64,000 nt of DNA from the NCBI GenBank assembly GCA_964566055.1, contig CAZMHI010000020.1, forward strand, positions 1 to 64,000. Reading direction: 5' to 3'. This document shows positions 25,574-33,757 of this stretch, one piece after another (position 1 is the first letter of the stretch; every line of letters begins with the position of its first letter). Below the pieces are notes generated by a model. The model did not search any database. It had not been told where the DNA came from and saw only the letters and a program-made list of their open reading frames with translations. Source of the DNA: TMED23 sp964566055 (lineage in GTDB: Bacteria > Pseudomonadota > Alphaproteobacteria > Rhodospirillales > UBA2165). The position numbers and the translations under genes were made by a program.

Positions 25574-27862
25574 TCATAAGGGCAACTCACCATCGGTTTC
25601 GCCCTGCGCTTCGACAACGGCCATTGCCGTCATATTGATGATGCCGCGCGCGGTCGCTCCTTCTTGGAGAATGTGTACTGGCTGTTTCATACCGAGCAAT
25701 AAAGGACCAATCGCCATGCCATTGCCCAGCATGCGAACCAAACCGTAGGAAATATTTGCGGCATCCAGCGATGGCATCACCAGCAAATTAGCCGAACCAG
25801 ACAATTTGGAATCTGAGACCAGTTTTTCACGCAACTCTTCAGACAAAGCGGTTTCGGCATGCATCTCGCCATCGACTTCAAGGTCCGGATCAAGTTTGCG
25901 AATGAGATCAACTGCGTCCCGCATTTTCCGGGCGGTCGGCCGATTGGAACTGCCGAAGTTGGAATGTGACAGCAAAGCAGCTTTTGGTGTAATGCCGAAG
26001 CGCCGGACCTCCTGCGCCGCCAACACAGTAAAATCAGCAATCTGTTCAGCGGTGGGCCCCGGATTTACGTACGGATCCACGAGGAAATAAATGCCGCTGG
26101 AGAGGATCAACATACTCATCGAAGCCGCCCTGCTAACTTCAGGCTTCAGGCCAATTATCCTAAATAGATGCGGCAAATGATCGGTATAGCGGCCAGTGGC
26201 GCCACAGAGCAACGCATCGGCTTCCTTGCGCTTAACCATCAAGGCCGCAATGACTGTGGTATTGGTGCGAACGATGGTGCGCGCTTCGTTGATCGAGGTG
26301 CCGTGGCGGCTCATCAAAGAATGATAAAGTTCCCAATATTCACGGTAACGGTCATCACGTTCGGGATCGACGAGTTCAAAATCCTCATCCATTTTCAGCC
26401 GCAAGCCAAGCTGCTCTATACGCAGAGCGACGACATTTCGCCGGCCAATCAAGATCGGTTTGACAAACAAACTATCGACACCATTTTGCACCGCGCGCAG
26501 TACCCGTTGAGATTCTCCATCAGCATAGACAACACGTTTGGGATTTTCCCGTGCCTGATCAAATACCGGCTTCATCACATAGCCGGAGCGGACGACAAAC
26601 TCATGCATTTTTTGCTGATAAGCTTTAAAATCTTCAACTGGCCGCGTCGCTACCCCCGAGTCCATTGCCGCTTTAGCCACTGCCGGCGCGATCTCCCGCA
26701 TTAACCGTGGATCAAAGGGTTTCGGAATGAGATATTCAGGGCCAAAGTTTAACTCTTGCAGACCATAAGCTTGGACCACGGTCTCGTCGGATTCAGCTTC
26801 TGCTAATTTCGCCAGTGCATGCACGCAAGCCATCTTCATTTCATCGTTGATAGCCGTGGCGCCAACATCAAGTGCGCCCCGAAATAGAAACGGAAAGCAC
26901 AGGACATTGTTAACTTGGTTGGGATAGTCGGTCCGGCCCGTCGCCATAACCGCATCATCACGTACTTCTTTGACCGCTTCCGGCCGAATTTCCGGCTCCG
27001 GATTAGCCAACGCTAAAATTAAAGGGCGCTTGGCCATCTTTTTGACCATTTCGGGCATAAGTACACCCGGTGCCGAAAGACCTAAAAATACGTCCGCCTT
27101 ATCAATGATATCGTCCAGCGTTCTGGCTTTGGTTTTTTGCGCATAGCGAATGTTGTAATCATTGATCTCTTCGGTGCGGCCTTCATAGATCACGCCAGCG
27201 ATATCCGAGACAAAGATATTTTTCTTTTTAATGCCAAGCATTACCAGCATATCGAGGCAGGCCAGCGCCGCCGATCCCGCTCCAGACACAACCAGCTTAA
27301 CATCGCCGATTTTCTTGCCGACGACTTTGAGTCCATTAAGGATTGCCGCACCGACAATAATCGCCGTGCCGTGCTGATCGTCATGCATGACAGGAATGTT
27401 CATGCGCTCTTTAAGGGCGGCTTCAATGACAAAACATTCAGGTGCCTTTATGTCTTCCAAATTGATGCCGCCGAAAGTCGGCTCAAGTGCAGCGACAATA
27501 TCGACAAATTTTTCCGGTTCAGTTTCATCTACTTCAATATCGAATACGTCAATGCCGGCAAATTTTTTAAATAAGCCGGCCTTACCTTCCATTACGGGTT
27601 TTGAAGCCAGCGCCCCAATGTTGCCGAGCCCCAATACCGCTGTACCATTGGTAACGACTGCAACCAAATTGGCCCGGGAGGTCATATTGGCGGCTTCGGT
27701 GGGATCTTCATAGATCAGCATCGAAGCCGCAGCAACGCCTGGTGAATACGCCAAGGAGAGATCGTGTTGATTAGCAAGCGGCTTGGTTGGCACCACTGCG
27801 ACTTTACCCGGCGTCGGATAGCGATGATAATCAAGTGCTTCTTGGTCTAGTTTGTCGGCCAC
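25574..27862 (-). CDS. maeB: NADP-type malic enzyme fused to phosphotransacetylase-like domain
   Basis: I place the start at the GTG at 27862 (762 residues, beginning with V/MADKLDQEAL), because GGAG lies about seven bases upstream. An in-frame GTG at 27886 lacks this. The N-terminal malic enzyme holds DLSLAYSPGVA, PVMHDDQHGTAI and the nucleotide-binding VVSGAGSAALACLDMLVMLG. The C-terminal 320 residues form a phosphate acetyltransferase-like domain, typical of MaeB, that usually regulates rather than catalyses. It converts malate to pyruvate and CO2 while reducing NADP+. With PpdK it lets pyruvate re-enter gluconeogenesis. Confidence 0.92.
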   Translation of the reverse strand: MADKLDQEALDYHRYPTPGKVAVVPTKPLANQHDLSLAYSPGVAAASMLIYEDPTEAANMTSRANLVAVVTNGTAVLGLGNIGALASKPVMEGKAGLFKKFAGIDVFDIEVDETEPEKFVDIVAALEPTFGGINLEDIKAPECFVIEAALKERMNIPVMHDDQHGTAIIVGAAILNGLKVVGKKIGDVKLVVSGAGSAALACLDMLVMLGIKKKNIFVSDIAGVIYEGRTEEINDYNIRYAQKTKARTLDDIIDKADVFLGLSAPGVLMPEMVKKMAKRPLILALANPEPEIRPEAVKEVRDDAVMATGRTDYPNQVNNVLCFPFLFRGALDVGATAINDEMKMACVHALAKLAEAESDETVVQAYGLQELNFGPEYLIPKPFDPRLMREIAPAVAKAAMDSGVATRPVEDFKAYQQKMHEFVVRSGYVMKPVFDQARENPKRVVYADGESQRVLRAVQNGVDSLFVKPILIGRRNVVALRIEQLGLRLKMDEDFELVDPERDDRYREYWELYHSLMSRHGTSINEARTIVRTNTTVIAALMVKRKEADALLCGATGRYTDHLPHLFRIIGLKPEVSRAASMSMLILSSGIYFLVDPYVNPGPTAEQIADFTVLAAQEVRRFGITPKAALLSHSNFGSSNRPTARKMRDAVDLIRKLDPDLEVDGEMHAETALSEELREKLVSDSKLSGSANLLVMPSLDAANISYGLVRMLGNGMAIGPLLLGMKQPVHILQEGATARGIINMTAMAVVEAQGETDGELPL

Positions 27863-28024
27863 GGGCCTCTCCTGTAACTTATTCACTACTAATGCATTGA
27901 TTATGCACTAAAAACATCAATGCCTTCCAGGACTCACTTAAAATTTTTGGGCAAAATTTCCAAGTTTACCCTGAGACAAAATGCGCACTTGAATAATTCT
28001 AATAAATCATTATCTGTTTAATAG

Positions 28025-28753
28025 ATGAGAAATGGGGCTCTTAATACTATTATAGGGTTATTTATGACCCTATCCGTTTTTGCTTTGCCATCAAACACGA
28101 TGGCGAAGGATTCCTACGTAATTACTTGTGGGGAAAAACACACGATCAATCTTCTGGCAAAATACGTCATGCAAGAGGCTTACAGAAAGGCTGGATTGAA
28201 AGTTCGTTTTGAGCACAATCCCGTTAAAAGGTCATTACTTAGCGCTATCTCCGGCGATTATGACGGCGAATTGATTCGCACCCGAGAAATTGCCAAACAG
28301 TATCCAAATCTGGTGATGGTCGAAGCGCCAATATTGATTGGGAATTTTTCGGTTTATACTCATAAAATTTCCGAGCCGATCACACATTTCAAACAATTTA
28401 AGAAATATCAGATCGGCCTGCGGAAAGGTGTTTTGATAACAAAAAAAATAACGAATGGGATGAAACAAATTTTTTTCAACAACGAAAAACATGCCGTTCG
28501 TCTGCTCTTGCAGAACCGTGTTGATGTCATTTTCGATTTTGAATTTTTCCGCACAAAGCAGAGTATCTGGAAATCATTCCTACCGGCCGGTGTGAAAAGG
28601 ATTGACAGTGGGCTGCCCAAAGTTAAAGGCTATCACTTTCTCCACAACAAAAACCGGGACCTTGCGCCCCGGCTCGGGGCTATCCTCAAGAAGATGCGAA
28701 CTTCAGGCGCGATTGAAAAAATTGTCGGCAAAGCTCTGCGCAGTTTAAGTTAG
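28025..28753 (+). CDS. Orphan periplasmic solute-binding protein (family 3 type)
   Basis: The 242-residue product starts with a signal peptide of about 27 residues (hydrophobic GLFMTLSVFALPS, then MAKDS). The mature part has the two-lobed family 3 layout, with VKRSLLSAISGDYDGELIRT in lobe one and VDVIFDFEFFRTKQS in lobe two. There are no ABC permease or ATPase genes beside it. It stands next to a clear paralogue, 28821-29600, and both are visibly A+T-richer than their neighbours. It may be a sensor or a component for a remote transporter. Confidence 0.7.
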   Translation: MRNGALNTIIGLFMTLSVFALPSNTMAKDSYVITCGEKHTINLLAKYVMQEAYRKAGLKVRFEHNPVKRSLLSAISGDYDGELIRTREIAKQYPNLVMVEAPILIGNFSVYTHKISEPITHFKQFKKYQIGLRKGVLITKKITNGMKQIFFNNEKHAVRLLLQNRVDVIFDFEFFRTKQSIWKSFLPAGVKRIDSGLPKVKGYHFLHNKNRDLAPRLGAILKKMRTSGAIEKIVGKALRSLS

Positions 28754-28820
28754 CCTTTCATCCCCAACATAAGATAACATTCACCGCCCTCTACAAAGCG
28801 TCAATTCGGGAGTTAATCTT

Positions 28821-29600
28821 ATGAAATATACTCATAGTCTATTTTGTTGGATAATTTTTCTGGCGGTACTTAACTCTGCGCCAATACTCAAAGACGCTCA
28901 TGCACAATCAAAATTGGTCTTGGTAACGCCGCCCAACACAATTGATACCGTCACCAGCGAAGTTATTACCCGCCGGGCTTACAAGCGGATCGGGATAGAT
29001 GTTCAAATAAGGAAATTTCCCGGTGAGCGGGCGCTACGCCTCGCCAATAGCGGCAAGGTGGATGGCGAAGTCCAACGTATCAACGGTATCGCCGCCAAAT
29101 ATCACAATCTGATACAGATCCACCCGGCCATAAACTATATACAAGGCACGGTATTTACCCTAGCCAAAAGCTTTAAAGTCGACGGCTGGGAGAGTCTACG
29201 CCCGTATCGAATTGGCTATATCCGTGGCATCAAATTTGCGGAGAACAATACGGTCAGCATGAATTCCCTAGCTGTTAGTGATTACCAAACCATGTTCCAG
29301 ATGCTGCGCAAAAAACGCTTTGATATAATCGTTTCGCCGCGTCTCAATGGCATCTATCAAATGAAGCAACTGGGTATAAAAAAAATTAAAGAACTAAATC
29401 CAGCCATAATGCGTTTTAATTTATATCATTACCTCAATAACAAGCATGTCGCTCTCGTGCCGAAAATTTCGGCTGTCTTTAAAAAGATGCAGGCGAGTGG
29501 AGAGTTGACCAAAATTCGCAATCAGGTAATTACAGTTTTGATGAAACGCGCCGAGCAGAAGCTGCCGATCTGTGATCAAGATTACAAATGCTTTGACTAA
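28821..29600 (+). CDS. Orphan periplasmic solute-binding protein, paralogue of preceding gene
   Basis: The ATG has GGGAG upstream. The 259-residue protein has a signal peptide of about 28 residues ending near AHA-QS. The mature part resembles the preceding gene: both have an RRAYKRIGIDVQIRKFPGERALRLANSGKVDGEV-type segment (split here as an RRAYKRIGI helix, then KFPGERALRLANSGKVDGEV). A C-terminal Cys-x6-Cys (PICDQDYKCFD) could form a disulfide. Permeases are absent. Tandem duplication of an orphan binding protein is the simplest reading. Confidence 0.7.
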   Translation: MKYTHSLFCWIIFLAVLNSAPILKDAHAQSKLVLVTPPNTIDTVTSEVITRRAYKRIGIDVQIRKFPGERALRLANSGKVDGEVQRINGIAAKYHNLIQIHPAINYIQGTVFTLAKSFKVDGWESLRPYRIGYIRGIKFAENNTVSMNSLAVSDYQTMFQMLRKKRFDIIVSPRLNGIYQMKQLGIKKIKELNPAIMRFNLYHYLNNKHVALVPKISAVFKKMQASGELTKIRNQVITVLMKRAEQKLPICDQDYKCFD

Positions 29601-29626
29601 TCAATTTGAAATTCTAATTTGATGCC

Positions 29627-30256
29627 ATGAAACTTTACTACGATGTCAGCGCCTGCTCGCTGTCGCCCCATATCGTTCTGCGTGAGACTGGTCTCGAATT
29701 TGAGCTCGAATGGGTTGATTTAAAAACTCTAACGACCGCCAGCGGCGCAGATTTCAGAAAGATCAATCCTAAAGGCTATGTACCGGTCTTAGAATTGGAT
29801 GATGGGCAGATACTCACCGAGGGTGCTCCGATGGTGCAATATATCGCTGACCTCGTGCCGGATGCCAATCTCATTCCGCCCATCGGCAGCATTGAGCGCT
29901 ACCGTGTAGCCGAATGGCTGAGCTTTACCTCGGCGGAATTGCACCGTGGGTATACACCACTGTTTAATTCTAATCTGCCGGACGATTTGCGCTCAGCTGC
30001 TGTCAATAAACTTGAAGGACGTTTTGAATATATAACCGAGCATTTGGCTGCCCAGCCTTACTTACTTGGTGATCAATTCACCGTCGCCGATGCCTATTGT
30101 TTTACCATTCTCAATTGGGCAAAATTTGTCGATCTCGATATGAGCGCGTGGCCTACCTTGGTTGCCTACGCCGAGCGCGTCAAAGCGCGGCCGAAAGTAC
30201 AAGAGGCCATGCAGGCTGAAATCAAAGATTATCCAGGACCACAACAAAATGGCTGA
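29627..30256 (+). CDS. Glutathione S-transferase, beta-class GstA-like
   Basis: The 209-residue protein has an N-terminal thioredoxin-like domain with YDVSACSLSPHIVLRETGL, in which Cys10 is the beta-class catalytic cysteine. GYVPVLELDDGQILTEGAPMV holds the cis-Pro and the glutathione-binding Glu-Gly-Ala/Ser. The C-terminal helical domain carries the usual FTVADAY element near 147-153. It is cytoplasmic. No operon partner is evident; it follows the binding proteins by 26 bases. Confidence 0.87.
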   Translation: MKLYYDVSACSLSPHIVLRETGLEFELEWVDLKTLTTASGADFRKINPKGYVPVLELDDGQILTEGAPMVQYIADLVPDANLIPPIGSIERYRVAEWLSFTSAELHRGYTPLFNSNLPDDLRSAAVNKLEGRFEYITEHLAAQPYLLGDQFTVADAYCFTILNWAKFVDLDMSAWPTLVAYAERVKARPKVQEAMQAEIKDYPGPQQNG

Positions 30257-30299
30257 ATATTCCCGAGGGGTATGAGATTAATTTTCCCGGTTAAACTTC

Positions 30300-31556
30300 T
30301 TAGCTCACGATCTGATATCTTTCCGCTTTGCCAAGCTCTTCGTTGAGTTCGTTAATTTCTTTCTTCAGTTCAATCATTTTTAGCTCCCGGCCAACGGCGA
30401 CTTTATTGAAGGCTTCGGCTTCCTGCATTTTTAGTTTTACTTCGTTTTCGACATTTTTACGTTCAGAAATATCGTTGTAACTACGAACATATCCGCCGCC
30501 TTCTATAGCAGTATGTGAAATTTCGAAAGTCCGGCCATCCGGCAACGGGCGCTCCCAAGTCCCCTCGACATTATCGCGCAACAACTGCAACGATTTTTCG
30601 ATTGAGTCAGAATCGGCACCAACTGACTCTAGATAAACCCGCGTATACTCTTCAAAATTTGGGTAGTCTTTGACGCCTTGATCAAACATCTCTTCAAAAT
30701 AATGATTATGGGCGATGGTCGTACCTTCGGCATCCACCATAACGATACCTTGCCCGACATTCTCAAGCGTTGCCTCAATTATCTCATTTTGGCGCGCTTG
30801 GGTTTCTTCAGCTTCCTTTTGTTCAGAAATATCAAAAATCCAATTTATGAGACCCTTTTGGCCCTCAAATTCTATTGGAAATAATGAAAACAAAGACCAA
30901 AACGTGCTGCCGTCCTTGCGTTTAACTTCAATTTCGCAGTCCTCGACAAATTTTTCCGTTTCCATTCTTTTAATGAGATTTTCCCGGTCAGCCGGATTGG
31001 CATAAGCCTCAATAGTCGGTGTCTCATAAAAATCTTCTAAATCTTTACACCCTCTCAACTCAAGCATTTTAGAATTACCGTAAATGGCTTTGCCATCAAC
31101 CGAGATGCCAACGCCAGCGGGACTGATCTCAAAAATCTCGCGTAGGCGCATTTCATTTTCCCGCAAAATTCGCTCGGCGCGCCGTCTCTCCGTCACATCG
31201 ATGTAGGTTGATACCTGCCCGCCTGACTCAACGGGAATAATGCAGATTTCAATAATGGTGCCATCCGGCCGGGTACGTTCCAACTTCCGTTTTTTGAAAT
31301 GCCGTGCCGGATCGGCCAGCTCTTTGACCTTGGCCTCAACATCGACATCACCGTAGACGCCGTTTTCGGCATTGTGGCGGATGAAATCTGCCAGCGTATG
31401 TCCAACATTGAATGAGTCCGGCAGACCGAATAGTTCCTTAAATTTTGAATTGAGCGCAATAAATTTGAGATCTCCATCAACCATGGACATACCATGATCT
31501 GTATGCTCCAGGGTCGCCTCCAAAATTTGGCTATGGTGAATATCCTGATCGCCCAT
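30300..31556 (-). CDS. Triple-PAS protein with conserved C-terminal coiled coil and no output domain
   Basis: The start is at the ATG at 31556, with GGAGGGAGGAAAC immediately before it. A longer frame reads back through the tRNA-Leu gene and is rejected. The 418-residue protein has PAS domains at about residues 15-125, 135-250 and 265-375, each ending in a PAC-like (D)ITER or DISE segment. A C-terminal helix reads FNKVAVGRELKMIELKKEIN. There is no kinase, GGDEF, EAL, HTH or GAF domain. The C-terminal VGRE...MIELK helix is, from memory, a motif shared by PAS proteins. A partner-binding or accessory sensor role is an inference. Confidence 0.75.
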   Translation of the reverse strand: MGDQDIHHSQILEATLEHTDHGMSMVDGDLKFIALNSKFKELFGLPDSFNVGHTLADFIRHNAENGVYGDVDVEAKVKELADPARHFKKRKLERTRPDGTIIEICIIPVESGGQVSTYIDVTERRRAERILRENEMRLREIFEISPAGVGISVDGKAIYGNSKMLELRGCKDLEDFYETPTIEAYANPADRENLIKRMETEKFVEDCEIEVKRKDGSTFWSLFSLFPIEFEGQKGLINWIFDISEQKEAEETQARQNEIIEATLENVGQGIVMVDAEGTTIAHNHYFEEMFDQGVKDYPNFEEYTRVYLESVGADSDSIEKSLQLLRDNVEGTWERPLPDGRTFEISHTAIEGGGYVRSYNDISERKNVENEVKLKMQEAEAFNKVAVGRELKMIELKKEINELNEELGKAERYQIVS

Positions 31557-31660
31557 GTTTCCTCCCTCCGAAGTGTATTTTCCGGTGCTAAGGAATTTTT
31601 TGTTTTTAAGTATTAACGGGAGCCTAGCAATTATTGAATAATTTGCCAATTGTCGGGATT

Positions 31661-31749
31661 TGGTGCGGACGAGAAGACTCGAACTTCCACCCTCTTGCGA
31701 GGACAGCGACCTCAACGCTGCGCGTCTACCAGTTCCGCCACGTCCGCAC
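31661..31749 (-). tRNA. tRNA-Leu (anticodon GAG)
   Basis: Read on the minus strand, the acceptor GTGCGGA pairs with TCCGCAC. The anticodon stem CAGCG/CGCTG encloses TTGAGGT with anticodon GAG. A long variable arm (about 13 bases) is present, as expected for leucine tRNA. The T-arm has GGAAGTTCGAGTCTTC, and the encoded CCA lies at 31661-31663. It lies upstream of the PAS gene on the same strand. Confidence 0.95.
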
Positions 31750-31924
31750 TTTTTGATCACATTGGCTGGTAACAGCCCGCTAAACGCACCGCAGGCTCCA
31801 ATGTTGAGGGGTGGGGAATAGCAAATCATCTGCCCCTAATCAAGTGATCTCACTTAATTCTCTGGCCCATCAAGTGCCAGAATAGTTGAATATCCTGGCT
31901 GAAAGCAATAAACCAGCAGGTGAG

Positions 31925-32581
31925 ATGGATACAATAACGCAAAATACCGGGCTGGAATGGCAAACCAGCGTTGAGACCGTTGACTATGAGACGGCTCACG
32001 CCGCGATGGAAGCGCGTGTTGCCGGTATTCATGACGGCAGTCAAACGGAACTCCTGTGGTTTCTAGAGCATCCGCCGCTCTATACCGCCGGCACCTCGGC
32101 GCGAGCAGAAGACCTACTCGAGGCTGACCGCTTTCCTGTTCATAAAGTTGGCCGCGGCGGCCAGTATACCTACCATGGGCCAGGTCAACGCGTGGTTTAC
32201 ACCATGCTTGATCTTAAAAAACGCGGCGGCGATGTCCGGCAATTTGTGCGTGACCTGGAAAGCTGGGTCATCGATAGTCTGGCTGAATTTGGTGTCACCG
32301 GTGAGCGCCGGGAGGGCCGCGTCGGCATTTGGGTTGATCTCGATAACGGCGAGGAAAAGAAAATCGCCGCCATCGGTATTCGGGTTCGCCATTGGATCAC
32401 CTTTCACGGCATTGCTATTAATGTAAACCCGGAGCTCGAGCATTTCTCCGGTATCGTGCCCTGCGGCATCGCCGAACATGGCGTCACGTCTTTGCACGAT
32501 CTCGGAATTGATTGCTCCATGGCGGAGGTCGACGCTGTTCTTAAAGCGACGTTTATTCAAAATTTTACAGAAAGTAAGTAG
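31925..32581 (+). CDS. lipB: Octanoyl-[ACP]:protein N-octanoyltransferase LipB
   Basis: The start is the ATG at 31925, behind AGGTGAG; an upstream in-frame TTG at 31886 is less likely. The 218-residue protein shows the LipB signature: LEHPPLYTAG, RGGQYTYHGPGQ, then KKIAAIGIRVRHWITFHG with the catalytic Lys, and SGIVPCGIAEHGVTSL with the nucleophile Cys. It transfers octanoyl groups from acyl-carrier protein to lipoyl domains. It is followed after three bases by the degenerate CZB-GGDEF gene. Confidence 0.95.
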   Translation: MDTITQNTGLEWQTSVETVDYETAHAAMEARVAGIHDGSQTELLWFLEHPPLYTAGTSARAEDLLEADRFPVHKVGRGGQYTYHGPGQRVVYTMLDLKKRGGDVRQFVRDLESWVIDSLAEFGVTGERREGRVGIWVDLDNGEEKKIAAIGIRVRHWITFHGIAINVNPELEHFSGIVPCGIAEHGVTSLHDLGIDCSMAEVDAVLKATFIQNFTESK

Positions 32582-32584
32582 TAG

Positions 32585-33466
32585 ATGAGTGACGACAATA
32601 AGAATTTGCGCCAGGAACTTCAACGCCTTGAAGCGGTGGTCGGAGAGCAAATTACCTGGCTGAAGGATTGGCACCTCAGAATTTTGGGAGCCGCGATGAA
32701 CGGTGAGTCTGTGATGGCTGATGACGATGCCATCGATACGCCGTTTCGCAAATGGTATTACAGTCACGGGCAAAATGCCTTTGGTGACAGCCCCGCTTTT
32801 CCGGCCTTAGGGTTTAGCCTGGAGACCATGCGGACACAGGCGCGGCAATTAGCCGAGAAATTAGCCGAGACAAATAAGTTTCCCCCCGTGGAATACAAAG
32901 AATTTATGGATGCTGCCGCCGCCTTCAACGAAACGGTTTTCAAATTGCAGCGGGAAACTTTATTCCAGGTTGCTCAAATTGATGATCTCACCGGCGCCGG
33001 TGATGAAAAAGCAATGCGAGACTATATCGAAGCTGAGCGCGAACGGGTCAAACGGATGGATCAAGAGGCCACCGTCGCGGTCTGTGAGCTCTCCGATTTT
33101 ACGGGCCAGGATGGAGAGGCCGTTGAGGCCAACCGGGCCGATGTACTGGTCGAATTCGCCACAACCTTGGCGGCTCAATTGCGGCCTTATGATCAATTAT
33201 ACCGGATCAATAATGATCTGTTTTTGATTTGCCTGCCCTACACCGACGTAAGCGTAGCTGAGCTTGTGATCAAACGCCTGCATGGCAAAGTCTCCGGCAG
33301 CGTACTTAAATTGAAAGATGGCACTCTGATCAAATTGCGCACCCATATCGGCATTGCACCCATCGGGGCTGAGGAAAGTGTTGAGACGATCCTCGACCAT
33401 GCCAATGAAGCTTTGGATCTTGCCCGAGTAAACGCACTGATGGATGTTTATTCTTGGGAGGGGTAA
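32585..33466 (+). CDS. Degenerate DgcZ-like CZB-GGDEF protein
   Basis: The 293-residue protein has the layout of the zinc-regulated diguanylate cyclase DgcZ: a CZB helical domain at about 20-125 (WHLRILGAAMNG, then FRKWYYSHG near 54-62) and a GGDEF domain at about 130-290. His30 is kept, but the zinc cysteine position is Thr/Pro and the two further histidines are absent. The active-site loop GG(D/E)EF is replaced by INNDLF at 208-213, so catalysis is unlikely, though the DLTGAGD opening (134-140) is kept. It directly follows lipB. I infer a former cyclase retained as a binding or scaffold protein. Confidence 0.7.
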   Translation: MSDDNKNLRQELQRLEAVVGEQITWLKDWHLRILGAAMNGESVMADDDAIDTPFRKWYYSHGQNAFGDSPAFPALGFSLETMRTQARQLAEKLAETNKFPPVEYKEFMDAAAAFNETVFKLQRETLFQVAQIDDLTGAGDEKAMRDYIEAERERVKRMDQEATVAVCELSDFTGQDGEAVEANRADVLVEFATTLAAQLRPYDQLYRINNDLFLICLPYTDVSVAELVIKRLHGKVSGSVLKLKDGTLIKLRTHIGIAPIGAEESVETILDHANEALDLARVNALMDVYSWEG

Positions 33467-33470
33467 ATAT

Positions 33471-33752
33471 CTATACCGTTGGTAATTGTTTAAAGCCGGA
33501 GCTAATATCGCCCTCTTCTAGCTCAACCAAAACCTGATCGACGCGGGCAGAGCGCGGCCCTTTGTGACATTCTTCAATCATCTGATCGACGTCTGGTGGA
33601 TCGCCGCTAAAGACTGCCTCAACTGAGCCATCCCGCCGGTTTCTGACCCAGCCTGACAGGCCCAGAGAATTCGCTGTATCAACTGTCCAGCCACGATACC
33701 AGACGCCTTGGACGCGCCCTTCAATTCTGACGTGAACGGCTTTTGGCGGCAT
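33471..33752 (-). CDS. acyP: Acylphosphatase
   Basis: The 93-residue protein matches acylphosphatase throughout. VRIEGRVQGVWYRGWTVDTA carries the catalytic arginine (near residue 20), and LGLSGWVRNRRDGSVEAVF carries the catalytic asparagine. It hydrolyses carboxyl-phosphate bonds such as acetyl phosphate or carbamoyl phosphate. It follows pccA's region on the same strand, five bases after its stop on the low-coordinate side, so co-transcription with pccA is likely. Confidence 0.92.
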   Translation of the reverse strand: MPPKAVHVRIEGRVQGVWYRGWTVDTANSLGLSGWVRNRRDGSVEAVFSGDPPDVDQMIEECHKGPRSARVDQVLVELEEGDISSGFKQLPTV

Positions 33753-33757
33753 CCAAA

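Noticed and set aside
31557..31829. N-terminal extension of the PAS protein
   Set aside because: It translates through the tRNA-Leu gene; the ATG at 31556 has a strong ribosome site.
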